Shown in pieces: positions 16,924 to 25,879 of a DNA stretch of 64,000 bases (position 1 is its first letter; each line of letters opens with the position of its first letter). This stretch comes from Aneurinibacillus sp. Ricciae_BoGa-3 (GTDB lineage: Bacteria; Bacillota; Bacilli; Aneurinibacillales; Aneurinibacillaceae), in contig NZ_CP116887.1 in the NCBI RefSeq assembly GCF_028421645.1, forward strand, positions 1,738,001 to 1,802,000, written 5' to 3'. The translations under genes were made by a program, and so were the position numbers. Under the pieces are notes generated by a model. It ran no database searches. It saw only the letters and a list, made by a program, of their open reading frames with translations, and was not told the origin of the DNA.

Positions 16924-17648
16924 CCGCGATCCTCATCGCTTTGCGATATTAACTCAGATATCGTCACGAAGGAGTACCCTTCCCGGCTCAGAATCTGTAA
17001 AATCTGGTCCAAAGCCCGTACCGTTTGCGTCCGATTAACGCCTGAATCATGCATCAAAATGATATTTCCTGCCTTGGCATTCTCTGTTACCTGTCGCACG
17101 ATACGATGGATACCAGGGTTGGCCCAATCTCTCGAATCCTGATGAGCAGACCATAGGATGGGAACCAGGTGTTTTTTCTTTACAGCGTCCAGCACCATCG
17201 GATTGTACATGCCACCCGGCGAACGGAAGAGCGCGGGGAATTCACCGGTTAGTGAGTGGATGATATCATCCGTTTTCTGAATTTCTTCAAGCAGTTTACT
17301 TGAAGAAATCCGGTTTATGCGAGGGTGCGAAAATGTATGATTCGCAATCTCATGGCCTTTCTGCTTTAATTCTTGCACAACGGATGGATAATACTGGGCC
17401 CGCTCCCCGACGACAAAGAACGTCGCTTTTGCCTGGTATTTGTCCAGCACCTTCATAATTTTACGCGTGTAGACCGGGTGAGGACCATCATCAAACGTCA
17501 AGGCAATTATTTTCTTCTTTACCGGGACGCGGCGTATAATGTGTTGATTGCTGGTGGACGCACTGCTAATTTCCGCTGCATAAGGGGATGTGGAGAGAAT
17601 AAATGTAAAGAGCACAAGCATTAGCTTATATAACAATGAATTTCTCAT
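16920..17648 (-). CDS. Polysaccharide deacetylase (NodB), secreted, PdaA/PdaB-like
   Basis: Exported deacetylase of 242 residues with signal peptide (about 5-25). NodB motifs are complete: TFDDGPHP (Asp53-Asp54), HTFSH (104-108), RSPGGMYN, and near the end ILMHDSG with the His. Sporulating Bacillales have several such enzymes acting on spore cortex or wall peptidoglycan, but no sub-type signature was certain. The frame is open to 17741; ATG 17648 is chosen because a signal peptide starts there and AAAGGA is suitably placed. It converges on, and overlaps by four bases with, another NodB gene. Confidence 0.9.
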   Translation of the reverse strand: MRNSLLYKLMLVLFTFILSTSPYAAEISSASTSNQHIIRRVPVKKKIIALTFDDGPHPVYTRKIMKVLDKYQAKATFFVVGERAQYYPSVVQELKQKGHEIANHTFSHPRINRISSSKLLEEIQKTDDIIHSLTGEFPALFRSPGGMYNPMVLDAVKKKHLVPILWSAHQDSRDWANPGIHRIVRQVTENAKAGNIILMHDSGVNRTQTVRALDQILQILSREGYSFVTISELISQSDEDRG

Positions 17649-17743
17649 GGCAACCAATCCTTTAGGACGAAAATTAAGGCTATATATAGGTTGTTCAGTT
17701 TGTTTGCTATTACCAGCGGAAAGTATTAGGTGATGATTCACAT

Positions 17744-17795
17744 GGCAACAACAAAGAAGCCTGATTCCATGAAAAGGAACCAGGCTTCTGTTGCC
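17744..17795 (-). terminator. Terminator of the ferredoxin gene
   Basis: Core stem 17755-17789 (AGAAGCCTG and TTCC blocks with one mismatch), flanked by an outer GGCAAC/GTTGCC pair. On the minus strand it is followed by TTTGTTGTTG, so it ends fer transcription. Confidence 0.75.
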
Positions 17796-17905
17796 ATCCA
17801 GTTAGAACTACATTTTTGGACACAATTTATTATATTGCCGGAATTCGACCGGATTATAACAATGCGAAAGACTTCAACCGTGAACGAAAATGCAGCAAGT
17901 TAAAA

Positions 17906-18148
<243 letters not shown>

Positions 18149-18303
18149 TCATGTCTACTTCTGTTACTCATTTTAGTCATTATGCGCCTGAATTTCAAGC
18201 AGGTTGTGAAAAAAATAAAGGACGATAAATCGCCAAACCCCAACAAATTGTGCATGTAGTATAATAACTGTAAGAAAATAGATGGGAAAAGAGTAGGTGC
18301 AGA

Positions 18304-19377
18304 ATGCAGGACGATTTTATGCACGGATTGTTCATACTTGCCGCGCAGCGGTTAAGTGGGCAGCGAACGCCACGAGCGCTGGTACATCTCATGAAAGGAC
18401 GGAAAAACAATCAGGTTCTTTCAGATGCTTCGTTGTTTCAGTTATCACTTCTCTATGGTTTCTTGTCAGCCTGGGATAATAAAGAGATTGAAAACGTGGT
18501 TGGCGAACTCTTTGAACTCCACTGGATAACGCAACAGCAGGAAGGGTCTAAGGCTATCCTGCTGTGCACTGATGAGGCAAAAGGCCAGCTTGCCGCATGG
18601 GAGCAGATATATAGATATTCCGCATGCATGCAGGCTGTTTCAACGGTGCAAACGCGTGAGCGCACGGTGCGGTTTTGGAAAAGACTTGAACTGCTCGTGC
18701 AAACACTCTCCAATCTCACCCAGCAGCAACATCGTTTTTTGCCTGTCATTGAAGAGCGAAACGTTCAGCATGAAGTCAGACGTATTTTAAAGCAATATGG
18801 CACGCAGGAATTGGCGCGGCAATTAAAATTAGAACTAGCCGAATGGATGGGCCATCTATCCGAATGGGAACAAAAAATTGTTTTGTTAAGGCTAAGCGGC
18901 AAACAAAAAGCCGGACAGACATATAACCAAATCGGTGAGCTGTTAGCGAAACCGGAGGGTTTTGTTTTGATGCACCAGCTGCGGATGGGTGCAGAGCGGA
19001 TTAGGACAATGGATAGCGTACAGACGGAGGGCTTTTCGGTTTTAAGGCTGCTGGATGATTGTGCGGAAGAAACTGCCCTTAGTGAAAGCGCCAGGCATAC
19101 GAAGAACTTGCTTGATGAAGGGCTTTCACTGATGGAGATTCAAAAAAGGCGTTCACTTAAGCGGGGAACGATCGAAGACCATCTTGTTGAAATCGCGCTT
19201 AGCTCTCCCCTGTTTGACATTACCCGGTTTGTTGAAAGGGATAAAATTGACTTTATCCATGCCATTATGCACAGCCACCAAACCCGGCGTCTTGGAGAAA
19301 TTAAGCGAATAGCAGGTGAATCCTGCACATACCTGGATATTAGGCTTGCGTGTACAAGGAGCCGGATGGAGGCATAA
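18304..19377 (+). CDS. ypbB: YpbB-like protein with helicase-associated helix-turn-helix
   Basis: Protein of 357 residues with no membrane segment. The C-terminal part (about 265-340) has a helix-turn-helix ([21 protein letters not shown]) of the type found at the end of RecQ proteins. In B. subtilis the same gene stands between fer and recS, which this window reproduces. Function is unproved; a role as a detached accessory domain of the neighbouring RecS helicase is an attractive inference. Its stop overlaps the recS start (TAATG), so translation is coupled. Confidence 0.85.
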   Translation: MQDDFMHGLFILAAQRLSGQRTPRALVHLMKGRKNNQVLSDASLFQLSLLYGFLSAWDNKEIENVVGELFELHWITQQQEGSKAILLCTDEAKGQLAAWEQIYRYSACMQAVSTVQTRERTVRFWKRLELLVQTLSNLTQQQHRFLPVIEERNVQHEVRRILKQYGTQELARQLKLELAEWMGHLSEWEQKIVLLRLSGKQKAGQTYNQIGELLAKPEGFVLMHQLRMGAERIRTMDSVQTEGFSVLRLLDDCAEETALSESARHTKNLLDEGLSLMEIQKRRSLKRGTIEDHLVEIALSSPLFDITRFVERDKIDFIHAIMHSHQTRRLGEIKRIAGESCTYLDIRLACTRSRMEA

Positions 19378-20930
19378 TGAAGGAACATATCACAAAGGCG
19401 CTAAAGCACTTTTTTTCCTATGATCATTTCCGGCCTGGACAGGAAGAAATCATTAGCAAGGTCCTTAACGGCCAATCGGTTCTGGGCGTTCTTGCAACGG
19501 GTGCGGGGAAATCCCTATGTTACCAGCTTCCGGCGCTTACCCTTCCCTACATGACAGTTGTCGTATCCCCTCTTATCTCCCTTATGGCCGACCAGGCGCG
19601 CGGCCTCCGCAGTAGAGGCATCGGAGGGGCCGATTATATTAACAGTTCTTTGGCACAGCAGGAGTACAGGGAGAAAATGAGAAGGCTTCAGGAGAGGCAA
19701 ATTAAAATTCTGTATGTGTCACCGGAAAAGCTTCTGCAGGAATCCTTTATTCAGCGGCTGGAACAGCTGCCAATCTCGTTGTTTGTGGTCGACGAAGCCC
19801 ACTGTATCTCCCAATGGGGCCATGATTTTCGGACCGACTACCGCAGGCTGCGGACAAGCGTACAGCGTTTAGGCGGCCCGCCCGTACTCGCATTGACTGC
19901 TACGGCCACGGAGGAGGTGCAGGCCGATATCCGCCGTCTCCTTGACATACCGGAGGATCAAACGGTCGTGCAGCCAGTTAACCGGGCGAATCTTTGTTAT
20001 GACGTGCAGTATGTATATAGCGATACAGAGAAAAAAGAGCGGCTGCAAACGCTCATCCGGACCCTGCAGGGACCCGGCCTGGTTTACTTTCGCTCGCGAA
20101 ACGGGGCGGAGCGGGCGTGTGCGCTTGCGAGGGAAGAGGGGAAGACATGCGCCTTTTACCATGCCGGCATGGAGGCGGCAGAGCGGCTCTTAATCCAACA
20201 GCAATTCTTAAATGGCGAGCTGGATATCATTTTTGCGACCAATGCATTTGGCATGGGGATTGATAAACAGGATATTCGCTACATTATTCACTATCATTTG
20301 CCCGCTGATTTAGAATCTTACCTGCAGGAGATCGGCAGGGCGGGCCGCGATGGCAAGCCTGCCTATACCTGTTTGCTGTATCAGCCTGAGGATGTGATGC
20401 TACCGAGGCAGCTGATTGTAGAAGAATACCCTACTGACAAGCAGATCGCAGAACTGAGCCGTCACATAGCGAGGCATATTGGACAGCGATTTATTGTGGA
20501 ACAAGACGCTGGATTGATGCAATGGGGAATGACTGAGCAGCAGCTCGAGATCGCCTTCTACCATATGGAAAGGCTTGGTTGGCTGAGCCACACGGAGCGC
20601 GTGATAAGCGGCTGGCAGCTGGAGGTGAACGCTTCTGTTCCCGTTAATTACCAGCCTCTTCTCACGAAAATAGAGGCGCGCCGCCAGGAAAGGTATGATA
20701 GATTAAGAAAGATGCAGCACTGGGTTGAGTCCCATGCATGCCGGCGTGCCGAAATCGGTCGCTATTTCTCTCAGATAGGGGGAACTGCCAGCGCAAGCTG
20801 CTGTGATCGCTGTGGCGTTGCAATGGCGCTTTATGAAAAGAAGGCCGGCCAAGTTAACGTGCCAAGGGAGCCGCAATTGTGGAGCTGGCAGGAACAATTG
20901 GATGCACTTCTTCCTATAAACGACCTGTAA
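19377..20930 (+). CDS. recS: RecQ-type ATP-dependent DNA helicase RecS
   Basis: DNA helicase of 517 residues acting in recombination and replication-fork repair. Motif 0 (FRPGQEEII), Walker A TGAGKS (41-46), DEAH (139-142), TATAT, and motif VI in [10 protein letters not shown] are present. The C-terminal zinc region is seen as HACRR followed by SCCDRCG. The HRDC domain is missing, as in the short RecS form of Bacillus; ypbB next door may carry the split-off helix-turn-helix. ATG 19377 is preceded by GGAGG and overlaps the ypbB stop by one base. Downstream is ypbD. Confidence 0.93.
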   Translation: MKEHITKALKHFFSYDHFRPGQEEIISKVLNGQSVLGVLATGAGKSLCYQLPALTLPYMTVVVSPLISLMADQARGLRSRGIGGADYINSSLAQQEYREKMRRLQERQIKILYVSPEKLLQESFIQRLEQLPISLFVVDEAHCISQWGHDFRTDYRRLRTSVQRLGGPPVLALTATATEEVQADIRRLLDIPEDQTVVQPVNRANLCYDVQYVYSDTEKKERLQTLIRTLQGPGLVYFRSRNGAERACALAREEGKTCAFYHAGMEAAERLLIQQQFLNGELDIIFATNAFGMGIDKQDIRYIIHYHLPADLESYLQEIGRAGRDGKPAYTCLLYQPEDVMLPRQLIVEEYPTDKQIAELSRHIARHIGQRFIVEQDAGLMQWGMTEQQLEIAFYHMERLGWLSHTERVISGWQLEVNASVPVNYQPLLTKIEARRQERYDRLRKMQHWVESHACRRAEIGRYFSQIGGTASASCCDRCGVAMALYEKKAGQVNVPREPQLWSWQEQLDALLPINDL

Positions 20931-20968
20931 TCTTGGTTTACACTGGCGGATGGAGAGGACGATAAGAA

Positions 20969-21559
20969 ATGGACCTGCAAGAAAAGGGACTTTCCCAACG
21001 TGTACTTCTTTTGAATGTGTATATTTCGCAGGGGATTTTATTCGTTATCGGCCTGCTAGGCGTTTTCGTATTCTACATGCGCAAAGGCATGGTGTTAACG
21101 GATTTATTCTCCTTCGGGAATATTAGGCCAGCCATTCTGCTGGGCGCCGCAGCCGCTGGGGCCGTTGTCGCGGCCGAAGCTGCCATGATAAGGGTTCTCC
21201 CGCCTCAAACATTCGACGACGGCGGTCTAAATGAACTGCTGTTTAAAGGACTGCCGTACTGGCACATCGCATTTATTGCTCTGGTTGTTGCCTTCTGTGA
21301 GGAACTGCTGTTTCGAGGCGTTATGCAGCCGAATCTTGGGCTGTGGGCAACCAGTGCCCTATTCGCACTCATCCACGTACGCTACCTGAAGAAATGGGTG
21401 ATGTTCGTGACGGTTCTCACGGTCAGCCTTCTACTGGGATGGCTGTATAACCGCACAGGCTCCATCTGGTCGGTTATTACCGCTCATTTTCTGATTGATT
21501 TCATATTGGGTTGTTTTTCACGGAATGATTGGTTTATTCGGAAAAAAGAAGGGTTTTAG
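20969..21559 (+). CDS. ypbD: CPBP-family intramembrane metalloprotease YpbD
   Basis: Polytopic membrane protein of 196 residues of the CAAX-protease/Abi group. Catalytic motifs are CEELLFRG (EExxxR, about 111-118), the His in ALIHVRY and the last His in TAHFLIDF. Such proteases cleave within or near the membrane; bacterial substrates are mostly unknown. GAGAGGAC lies before the ATG. It belongs to the ypbB-recS-ypbD-ypbE run, with 38 bases to recS. Confidence 0.9.
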   Translation: MDLQEKGLSQRVLLLNVYISQGILFVIGLLGVFVFYMRKGMVLTDLFSFGNIRPAILLGAAAAGAVVAAEAAMIRVLPPQTFDDGGLNELLFKGLPYWHIAFIALVVAFCEELLFRGVMQPNLGLWATSALFALIHVRYLKKWVMFVTVLTVSLLLGWLYNRTGSIWSVITAHFLIDFILGCFSRNDWFIRKKEGF

Positions 21560-21612
21560 CGACGAAAGCCGAATTGTTTTTGACATAATCTGATAAATAG
21601 TGAGGCGTATCT

Positions 21613-22386
21613 ATGGATAAAGATAGGATGGAACATTCCGATCAAGCTGAAGAATTGCGTTCCAAGATGGAACAGATGCGCGCACCGGTCTATTCTGTGC
21701 CTTCAGTGGATTCGCTCCCCCCTCGAAAACAGGCGCATCCTAAACCCCCGCCTCCGAGAGCAGCTTTGTTTTTGGGAGGGGCTGTTCTGCTTCTGGTGCT
21801 GTCAGGCGGGGGATTCTGGGCATATAAAGCGTCTAAACCTGTGGCACCTGCATTTTCAAGTGGGAGCACTTCACAGCAACCCGCTGACAAAACGGGTTCT
21901 TCAGCCAACAACGGCAAACAAGGAGAAACAATTGGAGCCAAGCAGAATGGCGGCAGCTCGCCTGTAAATCAGACAAGTTCAGTCCGACCAGGCTCACCTG
22001 CACAGAGTGGACAACAGCAGGGAGCGAAAACTGGGTTGGACAGGAACACTACAGGGCTGTCTGCAAAAACTGCGCCAGCCACGAACGCGGCGGGTTCGTC
22101 TGCTAAAGCGGTGCACGCCGCTGCGCCATCTGTGCCGCCTGCTGCTTCTAAAACATGCACAGAGCAGAAGCCGGCGACTGTGTCACAGGCGTCCAGTCCG
22201 AAGGCGCAGCCGCGAAACCGGGTTCTCTATCACCGGGTACGGCCCGGGGAAACGCTGTACAGACTTTCGCTTCGTTATTACAATACAGGACAGTATCAAT
22301 ATTATCTTGCCAATTACAACGGTATCAAGGATGCAGAGAATGTGATAACGGGCACCTATCTAAAAATACCTATACCACCCCGCTAA
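21613..22386 (+). CDS. ypbE: Membrane-anchored LysM protein YpbE
   Basis: Protein of 257 residues: short cytoplasmic N terminus, one membrane helix (about 50-72), a long Ser/Ala/Gln/Pro-rich disordered linker (about 75-200) and a C-terminal LysM domain (about 205-255, YHRVRPGETLYRLSLRYY). LysM binds peptidoglycan N-acetylglucosamine, so the protein should bridge membrane and wall. The order after ypbD matches B. subtilis. The last codons overlap the terminator stem. The linker is compositionally biased and will evolve fast. Confidence 0.9.
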   Translation: MDKDRMEHSDQAEELRSKMEQMRAPVYSVPSVDSLPPRKQAHPKPPPPRAALFLGGAVLLLVLSGGGFWAYKASKPVAPAFSSGSTSQQPADKTGSSANNGKQGETIGAKQNGGSSPVNQTSSVRPGSPAQSGQQQGAKTGLDRNTTGLSAKTAPATNAAGSSAKAVHAAAPSVPPAASKTCTEQKPATVSQASSPKAQPRNRVLYHRVRPGETLYRLSLRYYNTGQYQYYLANYNGIKDAENVITGTYLKIPIPPR

Positions 22387-22403
22387 AAAAGGGTGGTTTC
22401 TTT
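22374..22403 (+). terminator. Terminator of the ypbB-ypbE operon
   Basis: ACCACCC / GGGTGGT hairpin, loop includes the ypbE stop, followed by TTCTTT. Confidence 0.75.
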
Positions 22404-22478
22404 CATTGCAACAGGAAAGCGGGACATGTCTGCCGTATTTTTCTTATCTGGGGAACACTATGGAGAGGAGGTTATGCC

Positions 22479-24125
22479 ATGATGATGAATCGGCCGCTTA
22501 TTGTGCAGGGAGACCGCACGCTTCTCCTTGAAGTGAATCATGAACTATACAAGCAAACAAGAAGCGCTATTCTCCCCTTTGCAGAACTTGTGAAAAGTCC
22601 CGACTACATTCATACATACAGAATCACACCGCTATCGCTCTGGAATGCAGCTTCCTTAGGCATGCAGGACGAGCAAATCATCGAAACGCTTGAGCGCTAT
22701 TCTAAATACCCCATACCCCGAATGCTGGTTCAGGAAATCAAAGATACGGTATCCCGATTTGGGAAGATTATGATGCGTTTTGAAAATAATGATTTGCTGC
22801 TTGTTTCAGAAGACGATGGCAGCATGGAAGAACTCCTTAGCTACCCCTCATTTGCCCGGCATATTCTACGGGTCGTTAATCCTTATACAGTGGCCGTGCC
22901 GAAACAATTAAGAGGTTTAATTAAGCAATCCTTGCTAAAACTTGGGTATCCTGTGCGGGATTTATCCGGTTATTCAAGTGGCGAACCGCTGGACGTAACC
23001 CTAAACAACGAGGAAGGATTTACGCCCCGCTCTTACCAAATAGAAGCGGTCGACGCTTTTTATGCAGGAGGAAGCGTATATGGAGGCAATGGCGTCGTGG
23101 TATTGCCGTGTGGGGCTGGCAAAACCATTGTCGGAATTGAGACGATGGCACGAATTAAAATGGACACGCTTATTCTCACAAGCAATACGACATCTGTTCA
23201 CCAATGGCGGGCTGAGATTTTAAAATGGACAACGCTTTCCCCTGATCAGGTTGGCATTTATACAGGCAGTGAAAAGGAAGTATGCCCGGTTACCATTTCA
23301 ACTTATCAAATGATGACCTATAAAAACGCTAGTGGGGAGTTTCCACACCTCGATCTTTTCCACAGGCGTAACTGGGGCCTTATCCTGTATGATGAAGTCC
23401 ATCTGCTGCCAGCGCCGGTATTTCGCATGACAGCGGATATACAAGCCAAAAGGCGCCTCGGTTTAACAGCCACACTGGTACGTGAAGATGGACGTGAAGA
23501 GGACGTATTCAGTTTAATTGGACCAAAGAAATATGAGCTGCCCTGGAGAATTTTGGAGGAAGAAGGGTACATTGCCCGCGCTTCTTGCACTGAGATCCGG
23601 CTCCCTCTGGTGGGCCAGGAACGGAGCCGCTACATGGAAGCCGGCGAAAGGCAAAAGTTTCGCATTGCGTCTGAGAACTCCCGCAAAATCCCGGCTGTTA
23701 AGAACCTGCTGCAGCGGCATGCGGGTGAGCAGGTTTTAATTATTGGACAGTATGTATCACAGATGGAAGAGCTATCGCATGAGTTGGGGATTCCACTGAT
23801 AACAGGCAGGACGCCAAATGCAGAACGGGAGACCCTTTATACCCAATTTCGCAGGGGAGAGATATCCAATCTGATTGTGTCCCGGGTTGCCAATTTTGCG
23901 GTCGATCTTCCAGATGCAAGTGTAGCGGTCCAAATATCCGGCATGTTTGGGTCGCGCCAGGAAGAAGCCCAGCGCCTCGGACGGATACTGCGCCCGAAGA
24001 AGACCAACCAGGCCTACTTTTATACGCTTGTCTCGGCCGGTTCGACGGAGGAAACGTACGCCTTAAAAAGACAGATGTTTCTGATAGAGCAGGGGTATTC
24101 CTACAAGGTCGTATACGAAGAGTGA
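22479..24125 (+). CDS. XPB-type DNA helicase (SF2)
   Basis: Superfamily 2 helicase of 548 residues resembling bacterial relatives of the eukaryotic and archaeal repair helicase XPB. There is an N-terminal region of about 190 residues, Walker A LPCGAGKT with Lys215, motif II DEVH (305-308, as in XPB rather than DEAH), the TATLVREDGR stretch with the RED motif typical of XPB, and motif VI AQRLGRILRPK. It should unwind or translocate on DNA in repair or transcription-related processes; its bacterial role is poorly defined. The frame is open far upstream through ypbE; GAGAGGAGG at about 22462 fixes the start at ATG 22479. No Bax1-like nuclease partner is next to it. Confidence 0.9.
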   Translation: MMMNRPLIVQGDRTLLLEVNHELYKQTRSAILPFAELVKSPDYIHTYRITPLSLWNAASLGMQDEQIIETLERYSKYPIPRMLVQEIKDTVSRFGKIMMRFENNDLLLVSEDDGSMEELLSYPSFARHILRVVNPYTVAVPKQLRGLIKQSLLKLGYPVRDLSGYSSGEPLDVTLNNEEGFTPRSYQIEAVDAFYAGGSVYGGNGVVVLPCGAGKTIVGIETMARIKMDTLILTSNTTSVHQWRAEILKWTTLSPDQVGIYTGSEKEVCPVTISTYQMMTYKNASGEFPHLDLFHRRNWGLILYDEVHLLPAPVFRMTADIQAKRRLGLTATLVREDGREEDVFSLIGPKKYELPWRILEEEGYIARASCTEIRLPLVGQERSRYMEAGERQKFRIASENSRKIPAVKNLLQRHAGEQVLIIGQYVSQMEELSHELGIPLITGRTPNAERETLYTQFRRGEISNLIVSRVANFAVDLPDASVAVQISGMFGSRQEEAQRLGRILRPKKTNQAYFYTLVSAGSTEETYALKRQMFLIEQGYSYKVVYEE

Positions 24126-24165
24126 GAAAAAACCGCCAAGCTTACTATAGATGGCTCGACTCTCT

Positions 24166-24198
24166 GAAGCTTGCTGTCTCAATAAGACGGCAAGCTTC
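24166..24198 (+). terminator. Hairpin after the XPB gene, weak T tract
   Basis: Fourteen-bp stem GAAGCTTGCTGTCT / AGACGGCAAGCTTC (one G-T pair), loop five bases, followed by ATCTTGC rather than a T run. Confidence 0.6.
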
Positions 24199-24239
24199 AT
24201 CTTGCATAAACTGTGCCAGTGTCAATTGTAGATCGAATT

Positions 24240-24268
24240 TTGAATCTATTAATAAGATTTGTTATAGT
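24240..24268 (+). promoter_or_regulatory. Sigma-A promoter of the sigma-54 activator gene
   Basis: TTGAAT (24240-24245), 17-base spacer, TATAGT (24263-24268) with upstream TGT. About 58 bases before the start codon. Confidence 0.65.
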
Positions 24269-24326
24269 TTGTTTATAGAATGTTTGTTTATTTCTTCTTA
24301 CAACGAAGGGGATGAAGAGGAAATAT

Positions 24327-25688
24327 ATGAAATTACAAAATCATTTTTTAGATATTTTAGAGTCAATTCATGATGCGGTTCTAGTTGTTTCCAAGGATAC
24401 TACCGTCGCATTTGTAAATAAGGCTTATTCCCGCCACTTTGGAATCCCGGCACCTAAAATAATTGGAAGGAAACTATCAGAAATCGAGCCGAAAGCCCGC
24501 ATTCTTCAAGTTCTTCAAAATGGAAAAGAGCTGATTAACGATTATAGCTATGTACATTCCTTAAAAAAGGATGTTTGTGCAAACATTACGCCCCTTATTG
24601 AAAAAGAACAATTGATTGGTGCAGTTGCCATTATGAGAGGTATTAGTGAAGTCGTACACCTGCAAGAAGAATTAAATCGTTATAAAAGATACTCACATCA
24701 GCTAGAAAAAAGGTTACACCGGAAGAGCTTTTCACTTTTGGAGAGCCAGTCAACAAGGATGAAAATAGCTGTGGATCTTGCGCGGAAGGTAGCTGCGGTA
24801 GATGCCACTGTCCTCCTGCAGGGGGATACAGGTGTTGGAAAAGAAGTATTTGCCAAGGCGATTCATGAGGCAAGTATGAGGGTGCACAGGCCATTTATTC
24901 CGATAAATATGTCTTCGATTCCGGAATCCCTGTTCGAAAGTGAGTTGTTTGGTTACGAAGAGGGGTCGTTTTCAGGGTCAAAAAAGGGTGGGAAAAAGGG
25001 TCTATTTGAACTTTCCAACGGAGGCACTCTGTTTTTAGACGAGATTGGAGAAATGCCGCTTAACCTTCAAGCCAAAATCCTCCGGGTCATACAGGAACGT
25101 GCGTTTCAAAAAGTGGGCGGAACGCAGTGGCATCCACTTGATGTGCGGATCATTTGCGCCACGAACCGGGATCTCCGTACGCTGATTAAACAAGGGATTT
25201 TCCGAGAGGATCTGTATTACCGTCTAAACGTGGTGCCTATCCACATTCCTCCGCTAAGAGAAAGGAAAGTTGACATCGCTTACCTGGTGAACACTATCAT
25301 GGCTGAAATCTGCGCCCGGTATCGAAAACACGTAACCATTACCCCAGAAGTCCTAAATGCTTTCGTAGAGTATGATTGGCCAGGAAACGTCCGGGAGTTG
25401 TCTAATGTGTTAGAGAGAATGATCGCAGTGAGCATCAAAACTTATTTGTCCTCTGATGATATCCCGGAATATTTACGGAATACAGAGGTGCAAACGGAGG
25501 CTGCAGAGAGTCCTCTTGGTAACTACTCAAAAAGCACTCACAGCTTGAATGGATTACTGGAAAAAACAGAGCGAGATAGGATTAAAGAGGTGCTCTGTAG
25601 CAGCAAAAACCGCACAGAAGCGATCCTTAAATTGGGGATCAGCCGCAAGACCTTTTATGCGAAGCTGCAAAAGTATGGGCTATTGTAA
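24327..25688 (+). CDS. Sigma-54-dependent transcriptional activator with PAS domain
   Basis: Bacterial enhancer-binding protein of 453 residues: N-terminal PAS domain (about 6-110), short coiled linker, AAA+ domain (about 137-365) and C-terminal Fis-type helix-turn-helix (RTEAILKLGISRKTFYAKLQ). Walker A GDTGVGKE is at 166-173 and Walker B LFLDEIG at 235-241. The sigma-54 contacting loop, normally GAFTGA, reads GSFSGS (213-218). ATG 24312 is in frame too, but GAAGAGG is best spaced for 24327. The PAS domain probably senses a small molecule or redox state. The neighbouring operon with a -24/-12 promoter is the obvious target. Confidence 0.93.
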   Translation: MKLQNHFLDILESIHDAVLVVSKDTTVAFVNKAYSRHFGIPAPKIIGRKLSEIEPKARILQVLQNGKELINDYSYVHSLKKDVCANITPLIEKEQLIGAVAIMRGISEVVHLQEELNRYKRYSHQLEKRLHRKSFSLLESQSTRMKIAVDLARKVAAVDATVLLQGDTGVGKEVFAKAIHEASMRVHRPFIPINMSSIPESLFESELFGYEEGSFSGSKKGGKKGLFELSNGGTLFLDEIGEMPLNLQAKILRVIQERAFQKVGGTQWHPLDVRIICATNRDLRTLIKQGIFREDLYYRLNVVPIHIPPLRERKVDIAYLVNTIMAEICARYRKHVTITPEVLNAFVEYDWPGNVRELSNVLERMIAVSIKTYLSSDDIPEYLRNTEVQTEAAESPLGNYSKSTHSLNGLLEKTERDRIKEVLCSSKNRTEAILKLGISRKTFYAKLQKYGLL

Positions 25689-25706
25689 TGCCCGATTGTT
25701 CTTGGC

Positions 25707-25767
25707 GTTTCTTAAGTAAACATACGTTACGAATCGAAACACTTTTGTTTCTTAAAGAAACACTTTT
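25707..25767 (+). promoter_or_regulatory. Probable enhancer sites (UAS) of the activator
   Basis: Two related 15-base inverted repeats: GTTTCTTAAGTAAAC (25707-25721) and the perfect palindrome GTTTCTTAAAGAAAC (25747-25761), centres 40 bases apart. A direct repeat GAAACACTTTT occurs at 25736-25746 and 25757-25767, 21 bases apart. They lie about 58-105 bases upstream of the -24 element, the usual distance for enhancers of sigma-54 promoters. Confidence 0.7.
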
Positions 25768-25811
25768 AGTAATAGAAAAGAACAAACGGTCCGACTTATA
25801 TGTTCTAAATA

Positions 25812-25828
25812 TTGGCATAATTCTTGCT
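25812..25828 (+). promoter_or_regulatory. Sigma-54 (-24/-12) promoter
   Basis: TTGGCATAATTCTTGCT: GG and GC elements with exactly ten bases between them, very close to the consensus. It is 52 bases before the acyl-CoA ligase start. Confidence 0.85.
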
Positions 25829-25879
25829 GTTTTGTAAAGGTGTTAAAACTACTGTAAATCTGGTGGAGGTGAGATTTGC

